Of a DNA stretch of 64,000 nucleotides, positions 50,101 through 56,065 are shown piece by piece. A program made the position numbers and the translations under genes. Source of the stretch: Galaxea fascicularis (taxonomy: Eukaryota > Cnidaria > Anthozoa > Scleractinia > Euphylliidae). A model generated the notes under the pieces. That model was not told the DNA's origin. It ran no database searches and saw only the letters and a program-made list of their open reading frames with translations. The stretch is from positions 14,447,363 through 14,511,362 of the forward strand of contig OX419339.1 in assembly GCA_948470475.1 (NCBI GenBank), written 5' to 3'. The first letter of the stretch is position 1, and every line of letters starts with the position of its first letter.

Positions 50101-51726
50101 TTCACTGTTGAATCGAATGAGTGATCGTATCTTCCCATTGTTTTGGTCAATATAAAATTTTCCCAATCCAGAACCTCCAGCAATAGTAAAAACAATTTCT
50201 CCGTTGCTTCCTTCGTCAGCGTCAGTGGCTGAAAGAGTCGTAACGACTGTATTTTCCTGGGCATTCTCTGAAATCGAGACAACTTCCGCTGAACGAGCGA
50301 AAATTGGCGCGAAATAATTCTCATTAACATCTTGAATAACAATCTTTACGCGGGTTTGTGAGTCATACAAATCTTTTGATTGTTCGTCTTCAGCTTTTAC
50401 AATGAAGGAATATGTAGTTTTATTTTCATAATCCAGGGGTTTGCGAAGAATAATTACCCCGCTCCGAGGGTTAATTTGGAAAACTGTCCGAATGATAGCT
50501 GCCTCGTTGAGAATTCTATATCGCCACGCTTTTTCATGCAATTGTCCTCGGCTTCCCTGGTGAGCTTCCACTCGAACAATAGCACCTCCAACAGGAAAAT
50601 CCTCTCTTATTCTCACGAAATACGCGTGTTTGTGGAAAACAGGTGGCAAAAATTCACTGGAAACAACTCCAAGAGAAGGAGGAGGATAGCCGGCAATATC
50701 TACCAGACGGATTCGAACGACAGTTTCGGCACGCCGGGGAAACCTCCCTCGATCCACAGCAAAAACTCTGAGATCAAAGGAGTTTCCTTTCTGAAAATTT
50801 AGCTCGCATGCTGTCTCCACTATGCCCGTATGAGCATGAACTGTGAAAAAGTCGTGTTCGGGTTGAAAATAATAGTAAACTTCAGCGTTTGTGGCGGTGT
50901 CTGCGTCAAAAGCTTTCACTTGCAAAACGGAAGTACCCAAGGCGACATTCTCGCTGACAGAAACTGAGTAAATTGGGGGTTCAAACTTCGGCGTTTGATC
51001 ATTTTCGTCGAGGATGTTTACTCGCACTTGAGTAGTACTTGAAAGTGTAGGATTTCCACCGTCTTCAACCTGCACCGTCAAAACAAAGAATGGCGTTTCT
51101 TCTCTGTCGATAACAGCTTTCGTTTTGAGACGCAAAAATTTTACACCAGAAAGTTCGTGGAAATTTACTTCAAACTTCTCCGCCTCGTTGCCAGCCACAA
51201 TGCTGTATTTCTGTACAGAGTTTTTCCCACTGTCCAAATCAATGGCAAAAACACCTTCAAGACCCGAAACATAAGTTCCAATGCGGCTATTCTCTGCCAC
51301 TGAAGTGGTGTATAAATCCTTGGGAAACTTGGGTGTGTTGTCGTTGCGATCGAGTATCCGAACGCGCACAATGCTTCCAAACCCGCCTTCTGTTTTAGAG
51401 ATTTCCCGGGAAATTACCAGCAAATCAAACACGTTCCCTCGGTCGTCTTCATGATCCAAAGTCACTTTTGAAGTAATATTACCATTAGAATCGACATAGA
51501 ACAAGCTGGATCCATCAACAGTGGACGCGTCTTGATAAAGCGAGTATGTGATTCCATCTTTCCGTTTCAAGTTCAAAATAGCACTACCAGGCGGCAAACC
51601 TTCCTGCACTTTAACAGTTTCAAAAGATGCTACATACTCGACGAGATACGAACAGCAAACAATCGCTATCAATAAGGAACGATTTACCGGCCAGTCTCCA
51701 CGTGGTGATACCCGTTTTCGAGGCAT
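8519..51726 (-). CDS. Classical (type III-like) cadherin, complete, 22 exons, 4,472 aa
   Basis: Calcium-dependent homophilic adhesion receptor of adherens junctions. Exons on the minus strand: 51726-49812, 41676-41504, 38894-38588, 33749-33480, 32437-31818, 30886-30484, 29938-29257, 27617-26110, 25541-25328, 24020-23671, 22997-22696, 21768-19375, 18859-18532, 17924-16722, 15732-15377, 14582-14521, 13908-13595, 12773-12595, 12222-12015, 11151-10951, 10574-10305, 9678-8519. All junction phases match and the total is divisible by three. Order: signal peptide (about 1-35), some 31 cadherin repeats to about 3300, an NC-type region, EGF1, LamG1, EGF2, LamG2, EGF3 (to about 4060), membrane segment about 4088-4105, juxtamembrane GGGEED (about 4135-4140), and a catenin-binding segment about 4410-4457. 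This is the layout of non-chordate classical cadherins such as fly CadN; from memory, Nematostella has two classical cadherins (Cdh1, Cdh3). The first in-frame ATG after an upstream stop is at 51726, with A at -3. Confidence 0.93.
9900..9981. mobile_element. Small palindromic MITE, last cadherin intron
   Basis: TAGCCTGTTCCAGGC and GCCTGGAACAGGCTA are perfect inverted termini of an element of about 82 bp. Confidence 0.7.
10305..10574 (-). CDS. Cadherin exon 21: EGF3 and juxtamembrane ectodomain
   Basis: Acceptor ATTCAG|GCGTCA, donor ATCG|GTAGGT, phase 1-1. A first cysteine pair group (CTTSPVCKPNPCSASEWC) precedes a regular EGF, CISRPCKNGGTCLEG ... CPAGFEGAVCE. Confidence 0.91.
10951..11151 (-). 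CDS. Cadherin exon 20: LamG2 end
   Basis: Acceptor TTTTCAG|AACACC, donor GTAG|GTAGGG, phase 1-1. Encodes TFIGGFDSPTKVRHRRDKA and DFVGCINDVRFNDYLLNYA, the closing LamG strands with the conserved GC. Confidence 0.9.
   Translation of the reverse strand, partial: NTLVRSMDGLSWIPQKHLSVGSTLPLKFATAGIRLKILLAVSMTYDLMIICSIMPTDRVKQATQTQ
11490..11625. repeat. Dispersed repeat A, copy 1
   Basis: CACTGATAACAAAGCACAAT, GTTTATTGTAGAAAAGCT and CACACAAAATTACG are shared in order with 35058-35160. Confidence 0.55.
12015..12222 (-). CDS. Cadherin exon 19: LamG2 middle
   Basis: Acceptor GATTAG|GTGGTA, phase 0 in; donor AAAG|GTATGT, phase 1 out. Encodes LIVTYTLGSALG and VGDGQWHNISVMRD. Confidence 0.9.
12595..12773 (-). 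CDS. Cadherin exon 18: LamG2 start
   Basis: Acceptor CTACAG|GAACTC, phase 1 in; donor GAG|GTACAT, phase 0 out. Encodes RTRDPDGGVLMFNAG, the first strands of LamG2. Confidence 0.9.
13255..13430. mobile_element. Palindromic repeat B, copy 1
   Basis: Left TACCTCTTACTAACCGAGTT and TCCGTACTGTAAGTTACGGA; right arm GTAACGTACAGTACGGACCG and GAGGTTGGTAAGATAT are its inverse. Related to 63324-63485. Confidence 0.6.
13595..13908 (-). CDS. Cadherin exon 17: LamG1 second half and EGF2
   Basis: Acceptor TTTCAG|GATGTT, phase 2 in; donor CTG|GTCAGT, phase 1 out. Encodes NGPLQIGG, YKGCIRNV (LamG end) and a six-cysteine EGF (CRAHLCDSRAKC ... CPFGFKNRTC). Confidence 0.92.
14243..14469. repeat. Two-copy tandem repeat, unit about 120 bp
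   Basis: CTGCTCAATGAATTCCTTAC ... CGCTTCAAGGTTATGAAGTAACAGTGTGT occurs twice with few differences. It lies about 50 nt inside the intron after the cadherin microexon. Confidence 0.8.
14521..14582 (-). CDS. Cadherin exon 16: 62-nt LamG1 microexon
   Basis: Acceptor CACTCAG|CTTGTT, donor ACAG|GTCTCA, phase 0 in and 2 out. Encodes LVRVTVDKCKGTTTRKPHGD. It is the only segment I found that converts phase 0 of exon 15 to phase 2 of exon 17, and it supplies the VTVDKC strand of LamG1. Its counterpart in the upstream paralogue is 63694-63809. Confidence 0.85.
15169..15362. mobile_element. MITE family C, copy 1
   Basis: Starts AATAGGCCCTTTGCAGTTAG and ends with the inverse; subterminal CATGGTACAAAAAACACCTTG is also inverted at the other end. 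It ends about 15 nt from the donor of cadherin exon 15. Confidence 0.75.
15377..15732 (-). CDS. Cadherin exon 15: end of EGF1, LamG1 first half
   Basis: Acceptor TCTCAG|GATACG, phase 1 in; donor ACG|GTAAGT, phase 0 out. Encodes YVCRCFDNFDGPNCE, then LamG strands (SLSFEFASRETYGLLLY, GEWHHVEVYRNG). Confidence 0.92.
16722..17924 (-). CDS. Cadherin exon 14: last repeats, NC-type region, start of EGF1
   Basis: Acceptor TTTCAG|CTATG, phase 1 in; donor AAG|GTAAGC, phase 1 out. After LIDVNDNGPTF and a final repeat with a weak linker (ILDANDHQHSS) comes a region with VDVLIIGVDECLHETCEWGG, the cysteine-containing membrane-proximal segment of non-chordate classical cadherins. It ends in the EGF start PCLNGGTCVDKPEG. 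Confidence 0.92.
18295..18520. repeat. Dispersed repeat D, copy 1
   Basis: CTTGTTGATCACTTCCTTTTTTC ... GAGAAATTAA ... GGGGTTAAGGG is shared with 62140-62250; the CCTTTTAACTC start is shared with 21960-22190. It runs up to about 12 nt from the donor of cadherin exon 13. Confidence 0.5.
18532..18859 (-). CDS. Cadherin exon 13
   Basis: Acceptor TTTTAG|GTGCGT, phase 0 in; donor ACAG|GTGAGA, phase 1 out. Encodes VRDSGTPSFSDTAEVTIAVQ, DFNDNPPVF and a full repeat. Confidence 0.92.
19375..21768 (-). CDS. Cadherin exon 12 (about seven and a half repeats)
   Basis: The largest exon, 2,394 nt, phase 0-0 (ATTCCAG|GTGAGT in, CATG|GTAAGG out). Linkers in order: IDDVNDNKPIF, a degenerate VYKVGKKPPKF, VDDVNDSPPEF, ITDKNDNAPVF, VKDVNDNNPVF, IRDVNDNPPRF, VKDANDHPPRF. 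DRE/LDRE motifs recur in each repeat. Confidence 0.94.
21960..22190. repeat. Dispersed repeat D, related copy
   Basis: Starts CTTTAACTCCCGAGATCTGA and ends GGAGTGAAGGGTTTA, the same layout as 18295-18520 but more diverged. Confidence 0.4.
22369..22574. mobile_element. MITE family C, copy 2
   Basis: Same family as 15169-15362: AATAGGCCCTTTGCCGTTAG, inverted end CTAACTGCAAAGGGCCTATT. In cadherin intron 11. Confidence 0.75.
22696..22997 (-). CDS. Cadherin exon 11
   Basis: Acceptor TATCAG|TACAAG, phase 1 in; donor AAG|GTGTGT, phase 0 out. Encodes VQASDLDLDPVSYSIISGD through ILDINNHKPVF (variant calcium linker). Confidence 0.91.
23671..24020 (-). CDS. Cadherin exon 10
   Basis: Acceptor TTGTAG|GTACAC, phase 2 in; donor CTG|GTATGT, phase 1 out. 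One repeat: YTLPESAPIGTSVLTVSAQD through LRNVNDNPPRFSQ, then the start of the next. Confidence 0.92.
24248..24606. mobile_element. Palindromic repeat E, copy 1
   Basis: AATGAACTTCGTG and CACGAAGTTCATT bound an inner palindrome (GATCATACGCGTGATTTC ...). The downstream CCAATCAGATTGCAAGAATAACC is shared with copy 2 at 34744-35050. Confidence 0.6.
25328..25541 (-). CDS. Cadherin exon 9
   Basis: Acceptor TTTTTAG|GTAATG, phase 1 in; donor ATAG|GTATGC, phase 2 out. Encodes FILDSNTGRLAL through LKDLNDNAPEFSQQRY. Confidence 0.9.
26110..27617 (-). CDS. Cadherin exon 8 (about five repeats)
   Basis: Acceptor TTGCAG|GTACTC, phase 2 in; donor GTG|GTAAGT, phase 1 out. Residues about 1457-1959. Canonical linkers VGNVNDNEPYF and IIDVNDNSPVF alternate with degenerate ones (IHAVPGPPRF, LLKYHIQQKEL, VQVGEYPPEF). 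Confidence 0.92.
28061..28935 (-). mobile_element. 5'-truncated non-LTR retrotransposon (LINE) tail
   Basis: On the minus strand the RT C-terminal end reads YNTRFSDAGNLYVKKSRLSI, HLNSFSIFGAK, then a stop within the expected LWN stretch. An AT-rich 3' UTR follows and the element ends in a short ATTGAGT microsatellite at about 28061, as CR1/L2-like elements do. It lies in cadherin intron 7. Confidence 0.7.
28550..28577. repeat. (AAT)n microsatellite
   Basis: About nine AAT units in cadherin intron 7, within the LINE tail. Confidence 0.85.
29257..29938 (-). CDS. Cadherin exon 7
   Basis: Acceptor TTACAG|GGAAGTC, phase 1 in; donor GAG|GTAAGT, phase 2 out. Contains linkers IEDINDNAPKF and VSDVNDNDPVF and two LDRE motifs. 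Confidence 0.92.
30484..30886 (-). CDS. Cadherin exon 6 (followed by a GC donor)
   Basis: Acceptor CTTCAG|GTTAAAG, phase 0 in. Encodes VIINVTDVNDNRPRF and a repeat ending in the degenerate linker VNRASPSPQF, then EYIPENTPV. The donor is TTG|GCAAGT. A GT four bases downstream would put the next exon out of frame and hit a stop after a few codons, so the GC donor is chosen. Confidence 0.88.
31278..31360. repeat. Minisatellite, unit about 23 bp, 3.5 copies
   Basis: TCACGCTACTCGCATTCACCTCG repeats with small changes, directly beside the LINE tail in cadherin intron 5. Confidence 0.75.
31358..31540 (-). mobile_element. LINE 3' tail with (AATTG)n end
   Basis: Minus-strand AT-rich 3' UTR running into GAATAAACTGAATTGAATTG, a pentanucleotide tail typical of CR1-like elements. 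No coding part remains. Confidence 0.5.
31818..32437 (-). CDS. Cadherin exon 5
   Basis: Acceptor TTTCACAG, phase 1 in; donor GAG|GTAAGT, phase 0 out. Carries the linker VQDTNNHDPEF and a full repeat ending in the non-canonical linker VHSLSYIPPKF, then most of the next repeat. The longer open frame beyond 31818 is intron. Confidence 0.92.
32839..32925. repeat. GAACC-rich simple sequence
   Basis: Degenerate CCGAACCGAACCGAACCACC and related units. The plus-strand open frame over it encodes a low-complexity peptide and is not a gene I can support. Confidence 0.55.
33013..33185. mobile_element. MITE of about 170 bp
   Basis: AACACTACAAATATTTCAGGAATGT and ACATTCCAGAAATAATCCTTAGTGTT are imperfect inverted ends; AAAACCAATCAGA and TCTGATTGGTT are a second inverted pair inside. 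Confidence 0.6.
33480..33749 (-). CDS. Cadherin exon 4
   Basis: Acceptor TGCAG|TGAATG, donor CAG|GTAAAA, phase 1 at both ends. Encodes VNVREDSDFEGTVAVLD through SIRATDRAEAAQRESAVTS, most of the eighth repeat. Confidence 0.91.
34744..35050. mobile_element. Palindromic repeat E, copy 2
   Basis: GAGTGGAGTGCAATTTTGGT and its inverse ACCAAAATTGCACTCCACTC bound the palindrome; CCAATCAGATTGCAAGAATA follows as in copy 1. In cadherin intron 3. Confidence 0.6.
35055..35200. repeat. Dispersed repeat A, copy 2
   Basis: CACTGATAACAAAGTACAAT, GTTTATTGCTGAAAAGCT and CACACAAAATTACG match the copy at 11490-11625. It lies in cadherin intron 3. Confidence 0.55.
35950..36600. repeat. Decayed tandem duplications of an intron segment
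   Basis: The block around the cassette-exon donor (minus-strand AAGGGTAAC) recurs near 35960 and 36177, and GTCCAAGT ... AAACAA.GGTGACGTT recurs at about 36345 and 36485. Purine-rich spacers separate them. Confidence 0.45.
36592..36672 (-). CDS. Candidate cadherin cassette exon (81 nt, phase 1-1)
   Basis: Minus-strand segment with an acceptor (AATTCAG|TAACAG) and a donor (AAGG|GTAACT), open in the phase left by exon 3. It encodes VTALESIKIGTDLVAVFLVS and then DEDAAVK, which resembles the A-to-B strand start of a cadherin repeat (compare VTVTEN...GS... of exon 3 and VNVREDSDFEGTVAVLD of exon 4). Because it is 27 codons long with phase 1 at both ends, including or skipping it leaves the reading frame of exons 3 and 4 intact. 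Included, it would duplicate the first strands of a repeat without the remainder, so it may be alternatively used, vestigial, or part of a repeat whose other exons I did not find. Confidence 0.5.
37485..37645. mobile_element. Inverted-repeat element of about 160 bp
   Basis: AGATTTTGTTTTCCCATTGTAAACCACGTGA pairs imperfectly with CACATGGTCTACATTGGGAAAACAAAATCG. Confidence 0.5.
38032..38321. mobile_element. MITE of 290 bp with nested inverted repeat
   Basis: Ends CTTAAAGTGCACCT and AGGTGCACTTTAAG are inverted; inside, GGGTCTATTCTTGAATTGAC and GTCAATTCAAGAATAGACCC form a second perfect pair. Confidence 0.75.
38588..38894 (-). CDS. Cadherin exon 3
   Basis: Phase 0 in (CCCCAG|TTGACC), phase 1 out (ATAG|GTATGT). 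Encodes one repeat from LTVTENMGS to VQDANDAPLFSQDHYI. Confidence 0.92.
38925..41503. other. Cadherin intron 2, non-coding
   Basis: AT-rich intron with a (ATT)n microsatellite at about 41149-41186. The open frames at 40001-40306 have no recognisable similarity and no supporting context. Confidence 0.55.
41149..41187. repeat. (ATT)n microsatellite
   Basis: About 12 uninterrupted ATT units. Confidence 0.9.
41504..41676 (-). CDS. Cadherin exon 2
   Basis: Acceptor TTTTGTAG, phase 1 in; donor ACG|GTGAGC, phase 0 out. It completes the sixth repeat: the exon 1 end FSLNSTS continues as GVLSTAESLDHESKGLYIL, a textbook cadherin F-G strand segment, then VTDENDNTPSF. The seamless join across 8 kb fixes the order. 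Confidence 0.92.
42726..43726. mobile_element. 1,001-bp TA-flanked TIR element nested in a MITE
   Basis: Begins CCGTAAACACCGGCGTATAA and ends with the inverse, TTATACGCCGGTGTTTACGG, with TA on each side and only one TA in the uninterrupted repeat copy. This is Tc1/mariner-type insertion. Subterminal AGATAAGCCGCA repeats occur inside both ends. There is no transposase; instead it carries the gene fragment at 43205-43438. Confidence 0.88.
43205..43438 (+). pseudogene. HIRAN-like gene fragment captured in the TIR element
   Basis: An open plus-strand frame of about 77 codons ending in TAA at 43436-43438. It reads LVARREFDNQFDELAVKVLN and GEEMVGHLPRKYSRIAWYFL, followed by ARGGSISVQVSGHRR. The order R-E-x-D-N-x-x-D, A-V-x-V, VGHLPR resembles HIRAN-type modules. 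No start codon or splice-complete gene is visible, so it looks like a captured exon; the family assignment is from memory of the motif. Confidence 0.5.
43911..44585 (-). pseudogene. Retroelement RT thumb and RNase H, truncated
   Basis: Continues the RT frame (LTFLGIQLDTTVCTM), then RNase H with DVVTDACPIAAGGYF, HINHKETLAIVLAATRWG and IHSDNQAAVQIINKGTTANP, carrying the acidic D-E-D residues. After NPL the frame enters the 519-bp repeat and ends within 14 codons, so the C-terminal end is artificial. Confidence 0.8.
44667..45299 (-). pseudogene. Retroelement reverse transcriptase, disrupted at the active site
   Basis: Carries RT motifs IPKPNSSEVRLIHDCS, MAKVDLKHAYRSVPIHP and LPFGAKSSPEIFHRL. 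At the catalytic box it reads IIVYL and then a stop where the two metal-binding aspartates (YLDD) are expected; a second stop follows four codons later. The frame resumes afterwards with IGASRERCQLAYNTL. The gene is therefore non-functional as it stands. Confidence 0.82.
45321..46511 (-). CDS. Retroelement gag-like protein with two Cys-rich motifs
   Basis: A 396-residue open frame. An N-terminal CPGC ... C motif lies near residues 19-43. A Glu/Arg/Leu-rich, coiled-coil-like stretch (RAELEALTLEEEALRRQDEG) follows at about 68-100. The C-terminal part has CRNFNGQKGCTLHSCNFAH, then CNRKIAGKACGLSH, a Cys/His cluster like a nucleic-acid-binding finger. An in-frame TGA separates it from the RT frame. 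Confidence 0.75.
   Translation of the reverse strand: MAKAKFSEDDTPEIQAERRLPKCPGCKEPVENHQWGIPSKYCEGMEKSSPKRLKNADLNTDSESLDSLRAELEALTLEEEALRRQDEGARLKEKIAAKRASIDELNRRRVKGHESGATLTSHDLPQLTLEACRESTPLEDLLAASNLDSALPSTWLHRADTLTIPSGTQSTENHASTTEMFLKPRAIPKGEKPLLIVDFVTHIVSQDEEETLGNQGNAKIVVTYGPKKPKLETVTMSQWVVANTRILYALLSEGKLASQTAIQQYLAYTVKIMELSAKFDWKSILMYDNEFRKLQAIYNLSWSFDSTHLHTVMLQPIFKPNPPTKSTPHSIPNSRAAMANFTSDGRIICRNFNGQKGCTLHSCNFAHVCNRKIAGKACGLSHPGVAHKTADPTSTQ
46839..47357. repeat. 519-bp direct repeat, copy 2 (intact)
   Basis: Uninterrupted copy. It shows the empty target of the insertion in copy 1 (GAATATAATCAC), which proves the order of events: duplication first, insertion second. Confidence 0.92.
46919..47350. 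mobile_element. 432-bp TIR element (MITE), intact copy
   Basis: Terminal inverted repeats CCATATTTACTTGAATA and its near complement TATTCGAGTAAATATGG, flanked by TA on both sides. TA duplication and TIR shape suggest a non-autonomous Tc1/mariner-like element. No coding capacity. Confidence 0.75.
49812..51726 (-). CDS. Cadherin exon 1: signal peptide and cadherin repeats 1-5 plus start of 6
   Basis: Encodes residues 1-638. SLLIAIVCCSYLVEYVA is the signal peptide core. Calcium linkers ILDRNDNTPKF, ILDENDQTPKF and IQDVNEN are visible; two other linkers are degenerate (VDIAGYPPPS and RHRKSRQRKPFF). Donor CAG|GTAGGA leaves in phase 1. This single 1.9-kb exon is followed by an 8.1-kb intron. Confidence 0.93.
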
Positions 51727-54700
51727 ACTTTCTTCAGAAACAGCTGAATTTACCGCGTGAACGACAAATATTATTCCAGCCGCAAGTTCGACTAAAAGTG
51801 ATCTTCATGAAATCTTAATATAATCACAACATTCTCGTTTGCCGCAGGGATCTTAACGCGGCGTAAACGTGACTATAAATCTGCGGCTTTCAATTGAATC
51901 AAACGAATAAAACTAGTAAACATGATAAGCTAGCTTCAAGTTTACGATGGTGTGATATGTAAGTCCGACAGCGTACGCGCTGATGCGGTTGCTGACAAAG
52001 CTATTTCGAATTCTATGCACCAATAATTCCAGCTCCTGTAAACAATGAAGACAGTAGTCAAAGCTTCTTGGCAAGTTTACATTTCAATTTGTCGTTTTCT
52101 CAAAGCGCTGTTCACCATCTCTGGGAAAAATACTTACAGTATTGTTTCCTTACTTTGGCTGTGAATGGGCGTCAATTAATTTTGCAGCTACAGGAAAACC
52201 AATGGTAACGCTGCCAGAGCATCGCTGAATTACATCGCGGACAGCTGTTCCACCTATCCTGAAACTCTCTTCAGCTCGATGATTGGCGCTCATGTCAAAC
52301 ACAGTTATTGTTTGTCCTCACCTTTACACAGTTAACACTTCTATCTTAACCATTCCGTTTTAAAGAGAGTAGTTTAGACAATACCCGTACGTTTACTTAG
52401 AGATTAGTTTCTTGCAAACAAACTAGTTGTAGCTGGCATGTTGTTGCCACATGCCGAGTCGGTACGCATCCTAGCAATCTGAACAAATTCACGATTACCA
52501 TTTTATTTTAGCCTTAGCGATTTTATCTTGTGAATGTTTTCGCTGTATTAGCCATTCAAGCGTAGGTGAAAAAAAGGAAAGAAATTAACAAGCAGTTAAA
52601 ATGGAATCGGGTCCATATGTTTTATGAATTGTTTTCTTTGGCACGTCTGCTGGTTATTCACCTGAAAAGGTGGTAAACATAAACTCACGTTTTTCAAAAC
52701 ATTTAACGTTGGTCCAACTAATCTGATAAAAATGTTGATATCTGTTTTGATATTTACAGAGACTTTTTTTAAACCGCTTTAGGCAATCCTTGATGTATGA
52801 ACGAACGATAGTATAAAGGACACCCTGTATTTAAAAAAATACGAAGAGAAAATCGATCTTCATAAGAATGACACAACGACATATGTATGGCTATTAGAAT
52901 AGCGATCAAGCGCTTAAAAAACATAAAAAATGCGACAAACCGCGGGGTACTATACAAAATGCCGAGGATTTTTCATGTCAACGGTTTCAGTCCAAACGTT
53001 GATAAATGAGTTAGATAAAAAAACATGTCTCCAATTGTTTAAAAAACGAAGCTTGTGCGCCAGGCACGGACAGGTAAAATATCTTTTTATACTTTGACTT
53101 GATAGTGTTTAATTAAGCGGCATTTCTTCGTTTAATAAGAAAAGAGAGAAACAGAAAAAAAGGTTGAAGATGACGCATATTGCGGTAGATCTAATTGAGT
53201 TGTAGAAAGGAGATACCAGGTCGTTTTCCTAGGTCAATTTACTTCAGTTACCAAAATCTGATAGCATTTGCCGAGATAATTCAATCACCAAAACAACTCC
53301 GTTCTTGAACTTTCGATCTCCCGCAGCAGTTTGGAGCATACTTCATAACTTTTTTATAATCCTGTCTCTTCGAATGGCTGCAAAATAAAAGAATTGGTAA
53401 CCCTATTCAAGCAAAGTTAAGTCTGTGTTACATGAAAAACAGGACAGCTAGACACCTGCAGTATTTATATACGGAAGAGCCGGGACTGTTCTTTATCATT
53501 GATTTTAGTAGATCATGTTAACAAGGTCGAATACTTCAGGTGGCACGGGTGTACAAAGTTGATACAACAGCCGGCAGATAACTCTCATCAAAAATATTTG
53601 GCACCCTCGAGTACACTTTTTTTTACTATTAGGACGTCTAATTTTGGAGCTGAGGCTAGACGTTCTTATTTTTTTCGCAATTTGCGCCTGAAAACGTTCC
53701 GTATCAAACGGGAACAAAATTCCAGAATGTGAGAGCTTTGAATCCATTAAACCCGCGCCAGAAACGCCAGAAAACGCACTCTGATACACGGTTTTACCGA
53801 CCAGACGACATACTAAAAGAAGGAAGTTCAGTTACATTCTGTAGACACAGGACACCCAACAACACTAAGAACCGACCGTTGTTTGACCCCAGCACGGTTG
53901 AGTGGCCTATGTGGACAGAACGCTAACATGTTGAAATGATCCGATTTATCGCCAGAATTCCGCCCAGGATCGCAAGTACAATGTGAAAATAATTTGCAAA
54001 ATAGCAATGTCCAAACCTGGATCGAAGACTGTGTACCATGCATATTTTTTTCCAGTCGAGGTTTTCCCAAAGTGTGCAAAAATTATCACGGAAAAGAAAT
54101 CCTTGTGTTGACGTTTCTCTATAAACGCCAGGAATGAAAACCTTAGCTTCTCTGTTTTTCTGTTTTGTTCCCTAACTCAGGTTCAAAATAGCCTCTTTAA
54201 TAATCCTTTCGCAAAGCTAAAGAAGACCCTCAAAGAGCCGACATGACTACTGTTTCGAGTGTTAAGATACAGCCAGCAAGCCATAGCTGCAGGCAAGGCA
54301 AACGAGATGGTTACGGTGCAAAAGATGGAAAAGGCGATGGCCAGATGCAATATTTGGTACGAGTATGGATGCGAATTCTGATTGTTGTGAAATAAACCAG
54401 TTGACAAGTTGGATCTGCTCCCACTAAGTATGTACCTTTATTGCACCTATCAATGTTTAGACGGAGAGGGGGGGGGGGTACGGGCAAAGATGCGGCATTT
54501 GAACACTTCTGTTGTCCCCTCTCTGGGGAATTTGACCACTTGTACTAATTAAAGTTCAAATATTATAAAGGATTGTTAAACTATTTCCAGTCCCAAGGGT
54601 CGGGAATTTGACCAAAAAATTGCAAGAAAATTCAAATGACGCACCTTTGCCCGTACCCCCCCCCCCCCCTCTCCGTCTAAACATTGATAGGTGCATAACA

Positions 54701-56065
54701 GAGAACAGGATCGCGCATTTCCTGTTTTTACTACAAACGTACTATTTATTGACAAGATCCTTTTTCTTTACAGCTTAGCAAATCGTCTTCGCTAACAGAC
54801 GAAGTGAACTACCTAATAAAATTTTACCGAAAAAAAATAAAACAAAGGTAAAAAAAAATCGCACTACACTAAAACGTACTTAGTTCAATATTATCCGCGA
54901 CTACTCGGCTGATCAAGCTAGCAATAGCAGTTATCAAGAAGTTCACTTGCACAACAAGCTGACGAGTAAAAACCGATCGGCCAGCAGAATCTTTAGCCCA
55001 TTTTGACACAAAAGCTTATCTTCTTTGACTCACATCTGTTGAGTTCCGGAAAGATTAAAGAGCAAAGTGTCGAAATACGATTTTGCTTTTGATCTTTTCG
55101 AACGAGTCGCGCCATTTTTAATGGCCGTATCCACGAGGTCAGTGCCACTCAAATCTATATTGAAGGAAAACTCGACACAATTTTTATAAAAAGTGCCTTC
55201 AAAAGGCGAGGTCTCATTCAATCGCGCAGCTGGTGGCCACTACCGTACTCGTCAGTGCTCCAGAAAAAATTAGTAAACAAATTGATTTACACTCGGTTCA
55301 CGAGAGAACGGGAAATAACCATCACAAATTCACACGTTCTCGCCCACTTACAAGTAAAAAAAATATGTTCCACTGTTTTAGTTCTCAAAAGCGTTTCTAT
55401 GGTGCCTTTACGTTTCCAAAGGTCCCACTAATTAAATACAACTATGCCTATTTAATACACAGCGGCAAAAACTCAAAAATTATGTTACCTTCTTCCCAAG
55501 TCATTGGCACGAGATGGCGGAACAGCTAAACTAAATCACACCAACGCGGCATGCCAGAGCTCGTGATAAAGCCTGGTCACTTGATAGAGATTTTGAGAAG
55601 ACTTATTTATGGCTGTAAAACAAATGTACACTTTTTTTGCAGCTTATGCTAAAAATGATACCAGTTTCCTGTAGGGGTGCTTGCATCCTGTGAAAAGGCG
55701 GTGTCAGTACGAAATCGTACAACATTCCTGGATTATTGAGCGACTAAACTACATTAGAGGCACCTGTTTGTGCCCTTTTAAGAGCAGTGTCATTGATAGA
55801 GGTGTCCGATAAAAGACATGGAGTTGATTGTACTTTAAGGAAATATTTGCCTTCCCAAACGACAAAATCAAACTATAAAGGGAGCTATTAACGAACGCGA
55901 CAATCCCATCTTTGGCCAAAGTGGTATCTGTCTATTGAAAGCCAACTATGCTATCTATGTCAGGGTTGCATCTCACACCGCTCCTTACGTAATGGTGTTT
56001 TGCTATAGCTCTGCCCAGAAGGTCAAAACATTTATATAACGCTGGTTGTAAAACAGAAAACAGAA
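51727..56065. other. Intergenic region between the two cadherins
   Basis: No gene recognised. It must contain the 3' UTR of the upstream cadherin and the promoter and 5' UTR of the complete one. An in-frame stop precedes the 51726 ATG with no other ATG between. The only clear element is the MITE at 54442-54696. Confidence 0.6.
54442..54696. mobile_element. MITE of about 255 bp with G/C runs in its TIRs
   Basis: TGCACCTATCAATGTTTAGA followed by CGGAGAGGGGGGGGGGTACGGGCAAAG is repeated inverted at the other end (CTTTGCCCGTACCCCC ... TAGGTGCA). TIRs are about 55 bp. Confidence 0.75.

Noticed and set aside
54183..54407. Small hydrophobic minus-strand protein between the cadherins
   Set aside because: 74 codons, one hydrophobic stretch, no recognisable family, no splice context; not supported beyond chance.
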